A stretch of DNA of 64,000 nt from Strix aluco. Taxonomy: Eukaryota > Chordata > Aves > Strigiformes > Strigidae. Below, one piece after another: positions 1 through 11,565 of this stretch. The notes beneath the pieces were generated by a model. The model had not been told where the DNA came from. It saw only the letters and a list, made by a program, of their open reading frames with translations, and did not search any database. The DNA is taken from contig NC_133941.1 of the NCBI RefSeq assembly GCF_031877795.1, positions 23,660,251-23,724,250 on the forward strand. The letters run 5' to 3'. Made by a program: the position numbers and the translations under genes. Position 1 is the stretch's first letter. The number at the start of each line of letters is the position of its first letter.

Positions 1-288
1 TTTTTCAATCTCACATTAGATTCCCCCAGAGCCTGGCCAGGGCTCAAGGGAGAAGCTAAGGAGCCTCTCTGCTTATCTAACTGGATGAAGCGCAAGGTCT
101 CACATCAGGCCACTAGTGCCAGACAATGGTGCCCAAGGCCCTGTTACTTATCCATTTGGCTCAGGGCCTGTTGTTCAGGCTTCAATACTTCCACTCTTTA
201 CATCAGAATAGGTAGGTTGGTTATAACTTAGTACCCCACCTAATAGGTCAACTCTGGCTTGGGCGGTTGTCCAAGCCTTAGCGCTTCA
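1..288 (-). mobile_element. solo LTR-A, partial (cut by window start)
   Basis: This is the right-hand part of the LTR that recurs at the end of every unit. Its right edge (ending in CTTCA) is followed by GCACC, the same 5-bp target-site duplication that flands the complete copies. It is a retroviral LTR fossil read on the minus strand. The rest lies outside the window. Confidence 0.75.
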
Positions 289-747
289 GCACCCCACCCA
301 GCAGCCCCCGGCCCCCACCCCCGCTGATCTGTCACTCTGGACAGGGACTGAAGGTGGCCCCGCCAGGGCAGGGGTCGGTGGTTTGGTGACAGAATCCCGC
401 CACCAACAGCTTCGGGGTTCAGCCCTTTGTCCTCAGATAAAGAGGGACAGAGCCGTCGCACAAGTGTCGCGTGGTACCAACGGCAAACCCCCCGAGGCGC
501 CAGCACCGGCTGAGCTCCAGGCCCGGTGCGCAGCCGTGGATGCCCACGGTGTCCGTCCGTTGCGTCACCAGGCAGGAGCCAGGCATGGGGCTGGGCAGAG
601 CATTCCCTTCTACTCTCCACAGTCATCCAAAAATGTTACTTAAAAGCAGATGATGCCTCAAGTTCAGAATTCTATGAATTGCTCGGGTCTCAATAGATTT
701 CATCTCTAGACAGTTAGCAAGCTGTAGTAGTGACAGCATAGCCCTGC
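289..747. other. spacer without recognised gene (unit 1)
   Basis: GC-rich then AT-richer sequence lies between LTR-A and the truncated gene relic. Short ORFs occur on both strands but none has splice or homology support. The same stretch recurs in every unit, for example 9938-10394. I see no gene in it. Confidence 0.6.
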
Positions 748-1686
748 GGCACATCACTGAGCCCAGCCTCTCCTCCTCCGCTCTTCTGCACGTCTTGCGC
801 GCATCGGCCACAGAAGGAGCAACTTGCACTGCACACGGAAAGACGACGAAAAGGTAGATGCTCCCTCCTCCCACTGACTTACCATGTGGACTGCTCTCAG
901 GCTCCGGGACAGGAACAGATGAAGATGTAGGGAAACCTTCGACAACAAGAGGATTTGAAGGGAAATTGCACCTGAATAAGCTCTTGCCACCTTGTCAGCG
1001 TTTACTCTTTCAAGGAAAGGGACATTGAGAACTTACCTCTGGGATGCCCCAAGGGCTCCAAACAACATCCAGCCGAGAAGCTGGATAACCGCTGCCCCCC
1101 AGCCTCATCTAGAAGCAAGCAGAGATGAGAATCATTGCCCCTGCATGCTGGGATCCACTTCTGCCTTAGGCAACTGCAGGCACGGCAAGGGGCTCGCGTA
1201 ACCACGTCGGGGGCAGACAAAGGTGGAGGCTGTCAAAGCCGCAGAGGGGCCTGGTGAGCTCTTGGCTGGCACCCGGCAGCTCTCCACAAACTCCTTCCGG
1301 GCCAATGTGCAACGTCCCTCGAGGAGCAGATGGACCCAACGTACGGCTCCTGGGGGCTTTCGTACAGGGAGAGCTCTCGCACACGGAGACAAAGCCCTCG
1401 CTGAAGCACTGGAGGGGAAAAGCCACCATCCACGCTTCTCGGGGAGAAGAGCCCGCTGGCCCGTGAAAGGCTGCGCCAGTGGCCGCTGGCTTACCCTGCT
1501 CCCCGCGGTCGCCACGGAGCAGCCCGGGCAGCCCCGGCGTGCAGGGCCACCAGGAGGAGGCGGCGGCAGTGGCAGCCGACAGCCATGGCTCCCTCCCCCA
1601 TCCAGACACAGCACAGCAGCAGCGCAAGCGGCACAGAAATCACCACTGCTGCTGTGCCGACCAGGCAGCGCCTCCACACACTGGGG
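748..1686 (-). pseudogene. 3'-truncated, rearranged relic of the modular membrane-protein gene (unit 1)
   Basis: Minus-strand copy of the family gene. It keeps a membrane-span exon remnant, exon 1, exon 2 and exon 3, then stops. Exon 2 carries small indels relative to the other relics, as does much of unit 1, so its reading frame cannot be judged from this copy. See 10395-11335 for the clean description. Confidence 0.7.
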
Positions 1687-3660
1687 CAAGTTCTCCATCT
1701 CCCCCAGTGCTGGTGCCTGGGGCCACGCTCCCACCCTTTGGCGCAGTGCGGGACCGATCTGTGTCCGGCAGCACTGGGGCCGCCCCGCCCGTGCCGCCAT
1801 TTTGGGGTCTGCGCCCCGACGGCGCCTTCGGCAAGAAATGCCGAGGGGGCGGACACCATTTTCCCGCTGAGGAGAGAGAGTCCCGCGGGGGGGCGGTGCC
1901 GTGCGGCCCCACACCCAATGGGCGTGAGACGCGGCGGATGACAGACGGGTGACCGCCCTCCCTCACAAACTCCCTTCGAAATGGCTTCCGACAAAAACAT
2001 ATGGTGCTTCATCAGAGAAATCGGTCCATTTTTATCCGTGATCGAATTTTCAAGCAAATTAAGATGAACCTTCAAAAACAATACTGTTTCTTTAGCTTAA
2101 TTAAACAGTATTTAGGGAACAGCGCTTCCTCTTCCTTGGTTCTCCGAGCAGGTATCAGCATCCCCAGCTGCCGGGGGGGTTCACCAGAGCAGTTACTTAC
2201 GGCGTGGCTCCTGTTGTCACGTGTGACACGTTCCGTTCACAGCAACGCTCGGGCGTTAAACAGCCTGAACTTACCCAAGGCGTTATCTACAGCGCGACTT
2301 CAAACTTGCTGCGGTCTTTCCAGCGTAGTCACCTGCGCTAAGCGATTTAAGATGACACCAAGCCGAGTGGTGTCGTTGACACGCCTGAGGGACGGGACGC
2401 CATCCAGGGGGATCTGGGCAAGCACGAGAAAGAAACGCTGTAAAGTGTTTGGGCTCTGCGTGTTTTTTCGGGCGACATGTAGCCTACTTGCTCCTCACGC
2501 ACGGAGAATGGAAGAGCCTCCGGTATGTCGCGAGGCCTTTCACCGGGGGAGCTGGGAATAAAGCTGGGCTTGCGGCTTTGCCAGGGTCAGCGCATCAGTG
2601 GAGTCACGTGAGAGACGGCAGCACTTGTGGGAAGTGGGATCCCCTGCGGATCAGCCGGGCGGGAGCAGAGTAGAGGCTTGACGGCGCTGAGCGGGACACG
2701 AGCGTCTCCAGGTGATGTCTGCGTGTCTTTCCCTCCAAGAATAAGGCACCTACTTGGAGAGCGGGGAACTGTTCCAACACAAGATCCCTTTGGGTGAAGA
2801 TGAAAGAGTAGTGAGGTGGCAGCTTTTTCCACCAGCTCTTACGGGCCTCCCAGCAAGGCCACTTACCTAGCGAGGACGCTGGGCGCAAGGTCTTCTACGG
2901 GAATGTTTGTGCTCTGCACGTGTGTTACTGGGAGTACTGGGGATGGCAGAGTGCCTGTACCGCGTGTTCTTTGCAGAGAACAGCGGTTCGAATTTGCAAG
3001 CCCACAGCCCGTAATAGATCGTAGCACGTTTCCTGCATCTACTTCGTGAACGTTAACAGACGTGGAAGACGTGGGAAAAGCTTTGGCACTCAAAACTCGT
3101 GTTGTACCTAGGTGAACAAAAGACAAAGAGCCAGTTAGGCCAGGGCTATGTTAGACTCGCAGTAAGGATCAAAACATGGTCTTGCTCTCTTCCTGCTAAG
3201 CCGTTTTATCTCGTGTATCCTAAGCCTCTCCTGACGATCTGCAAATTCACAGCCTACTATGGGAATCAAGATGCAGCTCTCTGGTCTTCTGTCAAACGTC
3301 CAGGGATGGTGTTAGTCTGTTAGGATCATCCCAAAGGAGTCGCTTGTACCTTCCTGGCTGCTTCAGATTTCTTATGAACTAGGTGGAATTTGTTTAGAAT
3401 GTTGGTTTTTTCTTGCCTTGTAAGCTGCTGCTACTTTTGCAGCATGGTGGTGTTAAGAACTTCACCAGCCTGTGGGTATCTCTAGGCGGGCTTTATTAAC
3501 AGCTCAGAGTTGGGGCACTCACCGAGGAGATGTTCTATGGGAGGGAGGGAGGGAACTCTGATTTGTGCCTTTGCTCAGGAAGTGGTTTTCGCGCCCGAAT
3601 GCTGAAGACCCGCGTCTGTGTGGGACGCAGTGGGCGATGGCTTTGCTGGTGGAACGGGAG

Positions 3661-4353
3661 TGATATAGGTATATTAAGAAAGTGAAGCATAACTGTAAAA
3701 TAGTTAGCTATAGTAAACTTAAATTGTACTTTAAACTAAAATTCCTTTAAGCTGTAAAAGCAAGGCATCTCTGAGCTGTAAAAGCAAGGCATTTCTGAAT
3801 TGTAAAACAAGGACAAAGGACTGGGGCCTCTGACACCTGGAGATGGAGGACATCTGCATACCCGGAGATGGAGGACATCTGCAGCCCCCCCTGCAGACGA
3901 GGGGCACCTGTGATTCGCAACCCAAAGGATGACTCCCCATTCAAGGATATGCATCACACATCAAACCGAGAACCATAAGGAAGATGGCACCGCTCAAGGA
4001 TGCGCATCAGATCACGTTTCGATAAGATGGAGGAAAGCATGACAATGTTGGTAAGCGGATGACATCAATCTCAAGGATACACATCACGTCTCAGACAAGA
4101 CGGAAGAGACTGTTAATACAGAAAATTCTAGGACTATTTACACATCATTATGAATATGTATGTTTGTATTGTAAGACCCCGTGGATATGTATGAGATACC
4201 TGCATTTAAGTCGGGGTTTCACTGGCTTAAGGTGTGCATGTTTGGTGGAGAGATCCCCCATGCACCCAGCACTGAAATAAAGAATGCCTGCTTTCTAACA
4301 CTCTGACTTCGGAGTTTTAGAGAGTTCTTCTCTGACCGACTTTTACGGTATCA
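3661..4353 (+). mobile_element. solo LTR-B, retroviral fossil (unit 1)
   Basis: The element begins TGATA and ends TATCA (5-bp inverted ends) and is flanked on both sides by GGAG, a 4-bp target-site duplication. An AATAAA lies at 4276-4281 near the right end, as expected for the R region of a plus-oriented LTR. No internal retroviral sequence is attached, so it is a solo LTR. Internal direct repeats (GCTGTAAAAGCAAGGCAT twice; GGAGATGGAGGACATCTGCA twice) suggest U3 enhancer duplications. The family is not assignable from the sequence alone; a 4-bp duplication fits ERV1-like elements. Confidence 0.75.
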
Positions 4354-4365
4354 GGAGGAGTTACT

Positions 4366-5850
4366 CAGATGGGGCTTTGTAAAAAAAACATTGGGGAGCG
4401 TGTGAATGAGGGGCTCGAGGGGGACGCAGTGAAATGGGGAGCCGGTGGGAGAATTCAAAGAGGAGATGCCGTTTTCAAAGACAGATGGGTCTAAAAAGCG
4501 GTGACTGAGCCCCGTCTGTGGCACTGGCTCTGCCGGCCCGTGGAAGGGAGGACGAGGACGGGTTTTTTGTGTCTCTGAGCTATTGGTGCTGTCGCTTTCT
4601 CCCCGAGTGCTGGTGTAGGAAGGGCAGTGCTACGCGCAGGGCCACGCCGCCCCGCGGGTGCCAGACAGTGTGTCTGCGCCCCCCCCCAGCCCGCTTTGCA
4701 GACGCCTCTGTCAGCCCGCGGGTGGGGACCGTCACCCCCCCCCCCAGCGTTACCCCCTCCCAATGCCACACGCACCCACCCCCCCCAGGGGACACGAGTG
4801 TCCTTGCAGGTCCCAGCAGTGGCACCGCAGGGGGCAGCGGCCAATGGCAGCCCCGTGACCCCCAGGGTGGCCGTGGGATGGGGGGGACACCGCGGGGACA
4901 GCGGGCACGGGGAGACAGAGACAACCCCGCAAGAAGAAACACGTGAACGGGATCATCGTGTTCTGCTGGCTCAAGTGGAAATTCATCGGAGCCTTTTATT
5001 GTTGGGGGGGGAGGGTGTGTCCGGGGCCCCCCCTCAATTCTTCTTGGGCCTCGAGGCCTGAGCCAGCACGCACAGCCAATAGCAGGTGCCTGCCGAGGGG
5101 GACTCGGGGACCACCTGCCCCCCCCAAGGGACTCAGGCGTCCGGCGGGATACGATGGAAAGTGGGTGCAGCCTGTCTGGTGGCGGGGAGGGGACGTGGGA
5201 GCTTGGGAGCCTCGCGGAGGAACCTGGGGATGGAGAACACGTGAAGGGGGGGGGGGGGGTTTGTGTGTGTTATAAATGCCGAGGCAGAGCCGAAAATATC
5301 TTTTTATAATTTATTTGCAATAAGAACAAGTAAAAAAAATCTGACACGCCGGGGGGCACGGGGGGGCTTCCCACTCCACATCCGACGAGCACCGGGTGGT
5401 GCTGCGTCACTCTCTTTCATAGTCCCATCTTCACATGCGCAGCGGGGGTCCCTCAAACTTTCCCGGGCTTTCTGGTGTTGCCGGGGGCTCCTGGCAGGGA
5501 TTCCTCCAATCATATTTCACCTGCGCAATCCGGTGTTGCTGGGGTCTTCTGACAGGGGTCCCGCCAGCAATTTTTCCCACCTGCTTAGCATCTGTCACTG
5601 AGGAAAAAAACCTCCAAACCCCTTTTAACCATAAAACTAGGACCAATCTCCTTAACTTATGTACATGGTAAACTCTTAACAAAGTCATCGTATTTTAACA
5701 CGAATCACCACCATATTCTTCACAGGGTCGGCAGCCAGGCGGCAGGGGACGGCATCCAAGCGGGCCACCATGCAGTGCGTGCGGGGGAGATGGGGGTGGC
5801 AGCGGTGACCAGGGGATGCCCCTCAAGCCCCTCCCCCCGGCCTCGTTAGG
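4366..5850. other. GC-rich spacer (unit 1)
   Basis: Corresponds to 14007-15490 of unit 2, described there. In this copy a 37-bp stretch present in the other units is missing at the left edge, and poly-C and poly-G runs differ in length. No convincing gene. Confidence 0.5.
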
Positions 5851-6560
5851 GCTAACAAAGCCCCCCCAACCTGTCCCGTTGTCCCCTGTGCCCCCGTGAT
5901 CCCCAGTGTCCCCCTGCGTCAGCCCTGGATCCCCCCACATGTCCTCTCGGGTCAGCCCAGGGGTCCCCCAAATGCTCTCTGGCACCTCCGGGGTTCCCAG
6001 TATCCCCCTGGGTCACCCCCAGAGTGTCCTGCTGGCTTCCCCGGGTCACCCTGCTGTGCCCTGTGGTCTCCCTGGTCCTGCCCATTCCTCTCGGGGTCCC
6101 CACCAGTCCACCCCGGGGTCCCCAATGTTGTCGCGGGGCCCCCCTGGGGTCCCCCATGTGCTGCCCCGCTGGGACCCAGCGTCCCCCTGATCCCACGTGT
6201 TCCCCTTCGGGCTCCCTACTGTCCCTTGGAGTCCCCCTGGGGTCCCCAAAGTCCCTGGAGGTCCCCCCTGAGTCCCTGCTGGGGTGCCCCCATCTTCCTC
6301 CAGTGCTGCTGGGTCCCCTTGGGGTCCCCAAAATCTTGCTGGGGGTCCCCCGCTCCAGCTTCATCCCCTCGGGGCCCCCCAGGTTTCTCCCCGGTCTCCC
6401 CCAGTCTTCTCGCCGTGTCCCGCCGCTCCCCGCAATCCCCCCCGTGTCACCTCAGGGGAGGCACAGTCCCCCCCTGCCCAGCTCCGGGGGCCCCCCAAAT
6501 GCGGTGTGGTGTCGTCCCCCCCCCCGGCAGGCACTGTGCTCACCGCCCCGCGGCAATAAA
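5850..6560. repeat. C-rich degenerate minisatellite (unit 1)
   Basis: Imperfect short repeats built around GGGGTCCCC and CCCTGGG fill this stretch. Long ORFs run through it on both strands simply because stops are rare in such sequence. Confidence 0.7.
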
Positions 6561-7250
6561 GCCGCTTCGTTACTACCTGGTGTCACGCCCCGCGCCCCGC
6601 CGGGGGTCTCCCAGCCCCTCTTTGCCCCGGCGCGGGAAAACGGGGCCGGGGCGGGGCAGAAGAGCGCAGGAGCGGCCCAGCGCTGGCCCCGCCCCCGACG
6701 AGGCCGGCGCCGCTCCTCTGCGAGACCTCGACCACCGCCGGGGGCCCCGGCTACGGGCAGGCCACGCCCACCGCCCCCGGACGCCCCGTCCAACCGCAGG
6801 AGCTGGCCGCTGCGGGCCCCGCCCGGTCACCCAGGACACGCCCCCGCCAGGGTCTGGCGCCCCGCGTCGCCCGGGGCCAGGGGCGGGCGCGGGATTCCCC
6901 GGCCGGGGCCCTTCCCCCGGGACTGGGACCACCCCCCACCCCTCCCGGGACTAGGCCCTCCTCGCCCTGGGACCCCCCCGAGGCCGTTTGACGCCCGGCA
7001 CTTGCCCCCCCTGCCCGCACCGCTCTGCAGATGGGGCAACCCGAGGAGGTCAGGCAGCCCTTGGCTGTGCTGTCCTGCTGCTCTGGGGGGCTGTGAGCTC
7101 CCTCGCCGCCCCGTGACAGTGCCCGGAAAACAGGACAGAGCTGCCCGAGGGACGAGCTCCCCTCCCTGGGGGGCAGCTCCCCCCGGCATCGCTCCGGCGG
7201 CTCTCCTCGAGCACCCCGAGAGCCATCCCCCACGCAGCCTCGCCCGGCCG

Positions 7251-7329
7251 TGAGGTCACAGTGGGGCCGTGACATCAGAGCAGGGCTGTGAGGTCACAGA
7301 GCCCCGTGGGGGCACGCTGGCTATAAATA
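7251..7329 (+). promoter_or_regulatory. TATA promoter with three CRE-like sites (unit 1)
   Basis: TGAGGTCA, TGACATCA and TGAGGTCA are spaced 19 bp apart, followed by TATAAATA at 7322-7329. The first start codon lies at 7376. Described fully at 16893-16971. Confidence 0.75.
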
Positions 7330-7375
7330 CTGACCGCTTCAGTCCCTGCCCCACTGCAGCGACAGCAGCAGCAGT

Positions 7376-9032
7376 ATGGTACGAGTGCAGGGAGCCATGG
7401 CCCTCACCCGCCACCTCCTCCTCATCCTCCTCCTCCTGGTGGCCCTGCACGCCAGGGCTGCCCGGGCTGCTCCGTGGCGACCGCGGGGAGCAGGTAAGCC
7501 AGCGGCCACTGGCGCAGCCTTTCACGGGCCAGCGGGCTCTTCTCCCCCGAGAAGCGGTGGATGGTGGCTTTTTTCCCTCCAGTGCTTCAGCGAGGGCTTT
7601 GTCTCTGTGTGCGAGAGCTCTCCCTGTACAAAAGCCCCAGGAGCCGTACATTGGTCCATCTGCTCCTCGAGGGACGTTGCACATGGCCCGAAGGAGTTTT
7701 GTGGAGAGCTGCCGGGTGCCAGCCAAGAGCTCACCAGGCCCCCTCTGCGGCTTTGACAGCCTCCACCTTTGTCTGCCCCCCACGTGGTTACGCGAGCCCC
7801 TTGCCGTGCCTGCATTTGCCTAAGGCAGAAGTGGATCCCAGCATGCAGGGGCAATGATTCTCATCTCTGCTTGCTTCTAGATGAGGCTGGGGGCAGCGGT
7901 TATCCAGCTTCTCGGCTGGATGTTGGTTTGGAGCCCTTGGGGCATCCCAGAGGTAAGTTCTCAATGTCCCTTTCCTTGAAAGAGTAAACACTGACAAGGT
8001 GGCAAGAGCTTATTCAGGTGCAATTTCCCATCAGATCCTCTCAAGGTCGACGGTTTCCCGACATCTTCAACTCTTCCTGTCCCGGAGCCTGAGAGCAGTC
8101 CCACAGGTAAGTCAGTGGGAGGAGGGAGCATGTACCTTTTCGTCGTCTTTCCGTGTGCAATGCAAGTTGCTCCTCTGTGCCTCAGCCAGGCTTTACCTCT
8201 CATCTCTTCTTTTTGGCAGTGATCTCAAAGCCCAGACGAGAAAAGACAAGAAGAGCAGACTCAGGTACTGAGATTCCCGCTGGGGTCCCCAAGTGGGAGA
8301 CGTGTCCTAAAACCTGACAGTGGCTGCGGGCGGTGCCCGTGCTGGGGCAGAGATCAAAGGGGAGAGCAAGGCTCGAGTGTCTCTTGAAAAGGCCCGACTC
8401 TGTCCCCTCGGGGGGTTGGAGCTGGCCCCAGGGCAGGGAGAGTCGGGGGTGGGTGGCTCTACCCGCTGCAGGGATGGTTTTTGTCCGTGTCCCTTGAAGC
8501 AGTGACTGGCCAGGCAGCTGCGCTCCCCCGCCCGTGCTCTCCTCCTGGCTGCCGGAGTTTTGTTTAGAGGGACAACCTGTCCCAAAGGGCGGGAGGGTGC
8601 CGCAAGCTTACTGGTGGTGCACCGGAGGGACTAACGTCCTGAATTGCTCCTCCAGGTGTGGTCGGGGAGAGAACGGATTCCCTTCTCCAGAGCATCACAG
8701 GTTTTTTCCTTCGCTTGGGTGTGCAGACGGTCTGCATCCTCAGTGCACTAGCGGGTTCTGTGACATTTGCACTGGTGCTGTGCTGTACCCAGGTGCGGCA
8801 GTGGTGGAGGAGAAAAGGGTGAGTTGATTTTCACCCCTCACCCCGCTGCTTCTTGGATAGCTGCTTGTGGGCCGCGCTGGGGAAGAGAGTTCCCCTGTGC
8901 CTCCTCCAGCCGAGGGCCTCAGCCGCCTCCTCTCTCCACAGGCGCACCGCGGCAGACTCCGGACAGTGGCTCGAAACCGGCGGCCCCCCCTTGCACCTGC
9001 CACAGCCGGACCAGCCGCCCTGGTACCCCTGA
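7376..9032 (+). CDS. small type I membrane protein with 24-residue modules, short form (unit 1)
   Basis: Exons: 7376-7493, 7881-7952, 8035-8106, 8220-8264, 8656-8818 and 8942-9032. All splice sites are GT-AG and the joined frame is open (186 residues). The exons are the same as in the unit 2 copy; only intron 1 has base-run indels. A candidate ATTAAA poly(A) signal is at 9239-9244, inside the antisense LTR-A. Function unknown; see 17018-18671 for the full description. Confidence 0.75.
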
Positions 9033-9215
9033 GCTGGGACCAACACCCAATGCAGATGCCGGGAAGCCCAGCGCGCCCACCCTCCCCACTGTCCCCACTG
9101 CACCCCCAACCTGTCCCCGGCTGCCATGACACTGCACAACCCACCCAGCACCCCACTGTCCCCGCCATTCCCGTGCCCCGTCCACCATTCCCGAGCTGCT
9201 GTGACACTGCGCACC

Positions 9216-9937
9216 TGTTTTGGCGATTAGGGATACTAATTAAAGTAGTTTTCACACCAGAGTGAAAAGAGCAGGCGTATTTTACTAGACATAACTCAAT
9301 AATATAACAGAATAATACGGGAAAACATACAGTAAGAAAAGACAGAACAGTGCACTCAAACAAATAGGAACATACAGGGTGATGCATCAAATCATTACTA
9401 CCTGAGAGAATAGTGATTAAGAAAGATCCATCACCACTTGCGTACGTTCCCATCATCCAGACCCGCAGGCGCTGGGCAGCCCCGGTTGCATCGAGGATTT
9501 GTTGAGCCTTTCCCGGCAAGTGGGAAATCCTACGCGGTGCGTCCACCCGTAGCTGAGGCACCCAAAGTCGCTGTGAGCGGGTCCAGCCTTATATACCCAA
9601 AAATCAGCAAGCCAGAATAACTGGCACCTTTGTTTTAAGCAGAAATATCTGGTTTCAATCTCACATTAGATTCCCCCAGAGCCTGGCCAGGGCTCAAGGG
9701 AGAAGCTAAGGGAGCCTCTCTGCTTATCTAACTGGATGAAGCGCAAGGTCTCACATCAGGCCACAGTGCCAGACAATGGTGCCCAAGGCCCTGTTACTTT
9801 ATCCATTTGGCTCAGGGCCTGTTGTTCAGGCTTCAATACTTCCACTCTTTACATCAGAATAGGTAGGTGGTTATAACTTAGTACCCACCTATAGGTCAAC
9901 TCTGGCTTGGGCCGGTTGTCCAAGCCTTAGCGCTTCA
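9216..9937 (-). mobile_element. solo LTR-A, retroviral fossil (unit 1)
   Basis: On the plus strand it runs TGTTTTGG to GCGCTTCA and is flanked by GCACC on both sides (9211-9215 and 9938-9942), a perfect 5-bp target-site duplication. Read on the minus strand it starts TGAAGCGC, has a TATATAAG-type TATA box around 9589-9596, and ends CCAAAACA, so the LTR points left. No internal region is present: a solo LTR. A 5-bp duplication fits ERVL- or ERV1-type elements; the family is otherwise unassigned. Confidence 0.8.
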
Positions 9938-9942
9938 GCACC

Positions 9943-10394
9943 CCACCCAGCAGCCCCCGGCCCCCACCCCCGCTGATCTGGCCCTCTGACAGGGACTGAA
10001 GGTGGCCCCGCCAGGGCAGGGGTCGGTGGTTTGGTGACAGAATCCCGCCACCAACAGCTTCGGGGTTCAGCCCTTTGTCCTCAGATAAAGAGGGACAGAG
10101 CCGTCGCACAAGTGTCGCGGTGGTACCAACGGCAAACCCCCCGAGGCGCCAGCACCGGCTGAGCTCCAGGCCCGGGCGCAGCCGTGGATGCCCACGGTGT
10201 CCGTCCGTGGCGTCACCAGGCAGGAGCCAGGCATGGGGCTGGCAGAGCATTCCCCGTACTCTCCACAGTCATCCAAAAATGTTACTTAAAAGCAGATGAT
10301 GCCTCAAGTTCAGAATTCTATGAATTGCTCGGGTCTCAATAGATTTCATCTCTAGACAGTTAGCAAGCTGTAGTAGTGACAGCATAGCCCTGCG
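9943..10394. other. spacer without recognised gene (unit 2)
   Basis: GC-rich sequence grading into an AT-richer stretch between LTR-A and the gene relic. In units 4, 5 and 6 a small cluster of substitutions (AGAATTTTACAAATTGC instead of AGAATTCTATGAATTGC) marks this area. No gene seen. Confidence 0.6.
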
Positions 10395-11335
10395 GCACAT
10401 CACTGAGCCCAGCCCTCTCCTCCTCCGCTCTTCTGCACGTCTGCGCGCATCGGCCACAGAAGGAGCAACTTGCACTGCACACGGAAAGACGACGAAAAGG
10501 TAGATGCTCCCTCCTCCCACTGACTTACCTGTGGGACTGCTCTCAGGCTCCGGGACAGGAACAGATGAAGATGTCGGGAAACCTTCGACAACAAGAGGAT
10601 TTGAAGGGAAATTGCACCTGAATAAGCTCTTGCCACCTTGTCAGCGTTTACTCTTTCAAGGAAAGGGACATTGAGAACTTACCTCTGGGATGCCCCAAGG
10701 GCTCCAAACCAACATCCAGCCGAGAAGCTGGATAACCGCTGCCCCCAGCCTCATCTAGAAGCAAGCAGAGATGAGAATCATTGCCCCTGCATGCTGGGAT
10801 CCACTTCTGCCTTAGGCAACTGCAGGCACGGCAAGGGGCTCGCGTAACCACGTCGGGGGCAGACAAAGGTGGAGGCTGTCAAAGCCGCAGAGGGGCCTGG
10901 TGAGCTCTTGGCTGGCACCCGGCAGCTCTCCACAAACTCCTTCCGGGCCATGTGCAACGTCCCTCGAGGAGCAGATGGACCAACGTACGGCTCCTGGGGG
11001 CTTTCGTACAGGGAGAGCTCTCGCACACGGAGACAAAGCCCTCGCTGAAGCACTGGAGGGGAAAAGCCACCATCCACGCTTCTCGGGGAGAAGAGCCCGC
11101 TGGCCCGTGAAAGGCTGCGCCAGTGGCCGCTGGCTTACCTGCTCCCCGCGGTCGCCACGGAGCAGCCCGGGCAGCCCCGGCGTGCAGGGCCACCAGGAGG
11201 AGGCGGCGGCAGTGGCAGCCGACAGCCATGGCCTCCCTCCCCCATCCAGACACAGCACAGCAGCAGCGCAAGCGGCACAGAAATCACCACTGCTGCTGTG
11301 CCGACCAGGCAGCGCCTCCACACACCTGGGGCAAG
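10395..11335 (-). pseudogene. 3'-truncated, rearranged relic of the modular membrane-protein gene (unit 2)
   Basis: Read on the minus strand: a piece homologous to the membrane-span exon (11246-11331; residues VVISVPLALLLCCVW against LVISVTVALLLCCTW in the long gene) lies directly upstream of exon 1 (start codon at 11229, donor after 11139; RLLLVALHAGAARAAPWRP). Exon 2 (10683-10754) and exon 3 (10529-10600) follow, each exactly 72 nt as in the plus copies. Homology to the long gene's intron 3 ends near 10395; all later exons are absent. The acceptor before exon 3 reads AA instead of AG. The TATA/CRE promoter of the plus copies is missing and is replaced by the membrane-span exon. A deletion that joined the end of one gene to the start of the next would explain this. 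A spliced product from another promoter cannot be excluded. Confidence 0.75.
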
Positions 11336-11436
11336 TTCTCCATCTCCCCCAGTGCTGGTGCCTGGGGCCACGCTCCCACCCTTTGGCGCAGTGCGGGACC
11401 GATCTGTGTCCGGCAGCACTGGGGCCGCCCGCCCGT

Positions 11437-11565
11437 GCCGCCATTTTGGGGCTGCGCCCGACGGCGCCTCGGCAGAAATGCCCGAGGGGGCGGACACCAT
11501 TTTCCCGCTGAGGAGAGAGAGTCCCGCGGGGGGGCGGTGCCGTGCGGCCCCACACCCAATGGGCG
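11437..11565 (-). promoter_or_regulatory. possible TATA-less CpG promoter upstream of the relic (unit 2)
   Basis: On the minus strand this has AAAATGGCGGC (11437-11447, a YY1-type site), a second AAAATGG, GC boxes, and an ATTGG (CCAAT on the plus strand, 11556-11560) in CpG-rich sequence. An open frame starting near the second AAAATGG runs leftward through the membrane-span remnant. It could drive a minus-strand transcript; this rests on motifs only. The same block recurs in all units. Confidence 0.35.

Larger units (their letters stand above)
289..9937. repeat. tandem array unit 1 (about 9.65 kb)
   Basis: First full unit of the array. It aligns end to end with units 2-5. Its first 7.75 kb carries many single-base insertions and deletions in base runs relative to the other units, plus a 37-bp absence just after LTR-B near position 4366. 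From about 7.8 kb on it matches unit 2 almost perfectly. Confidence 0.95.

Noticed and set aside
3661-4353. LTR-B considered as part of a longer provirus with internal genes
   Set aside because: A target-site duplication directly flanks the single LTR and no gag, pol or env-like sequence is adjacent.
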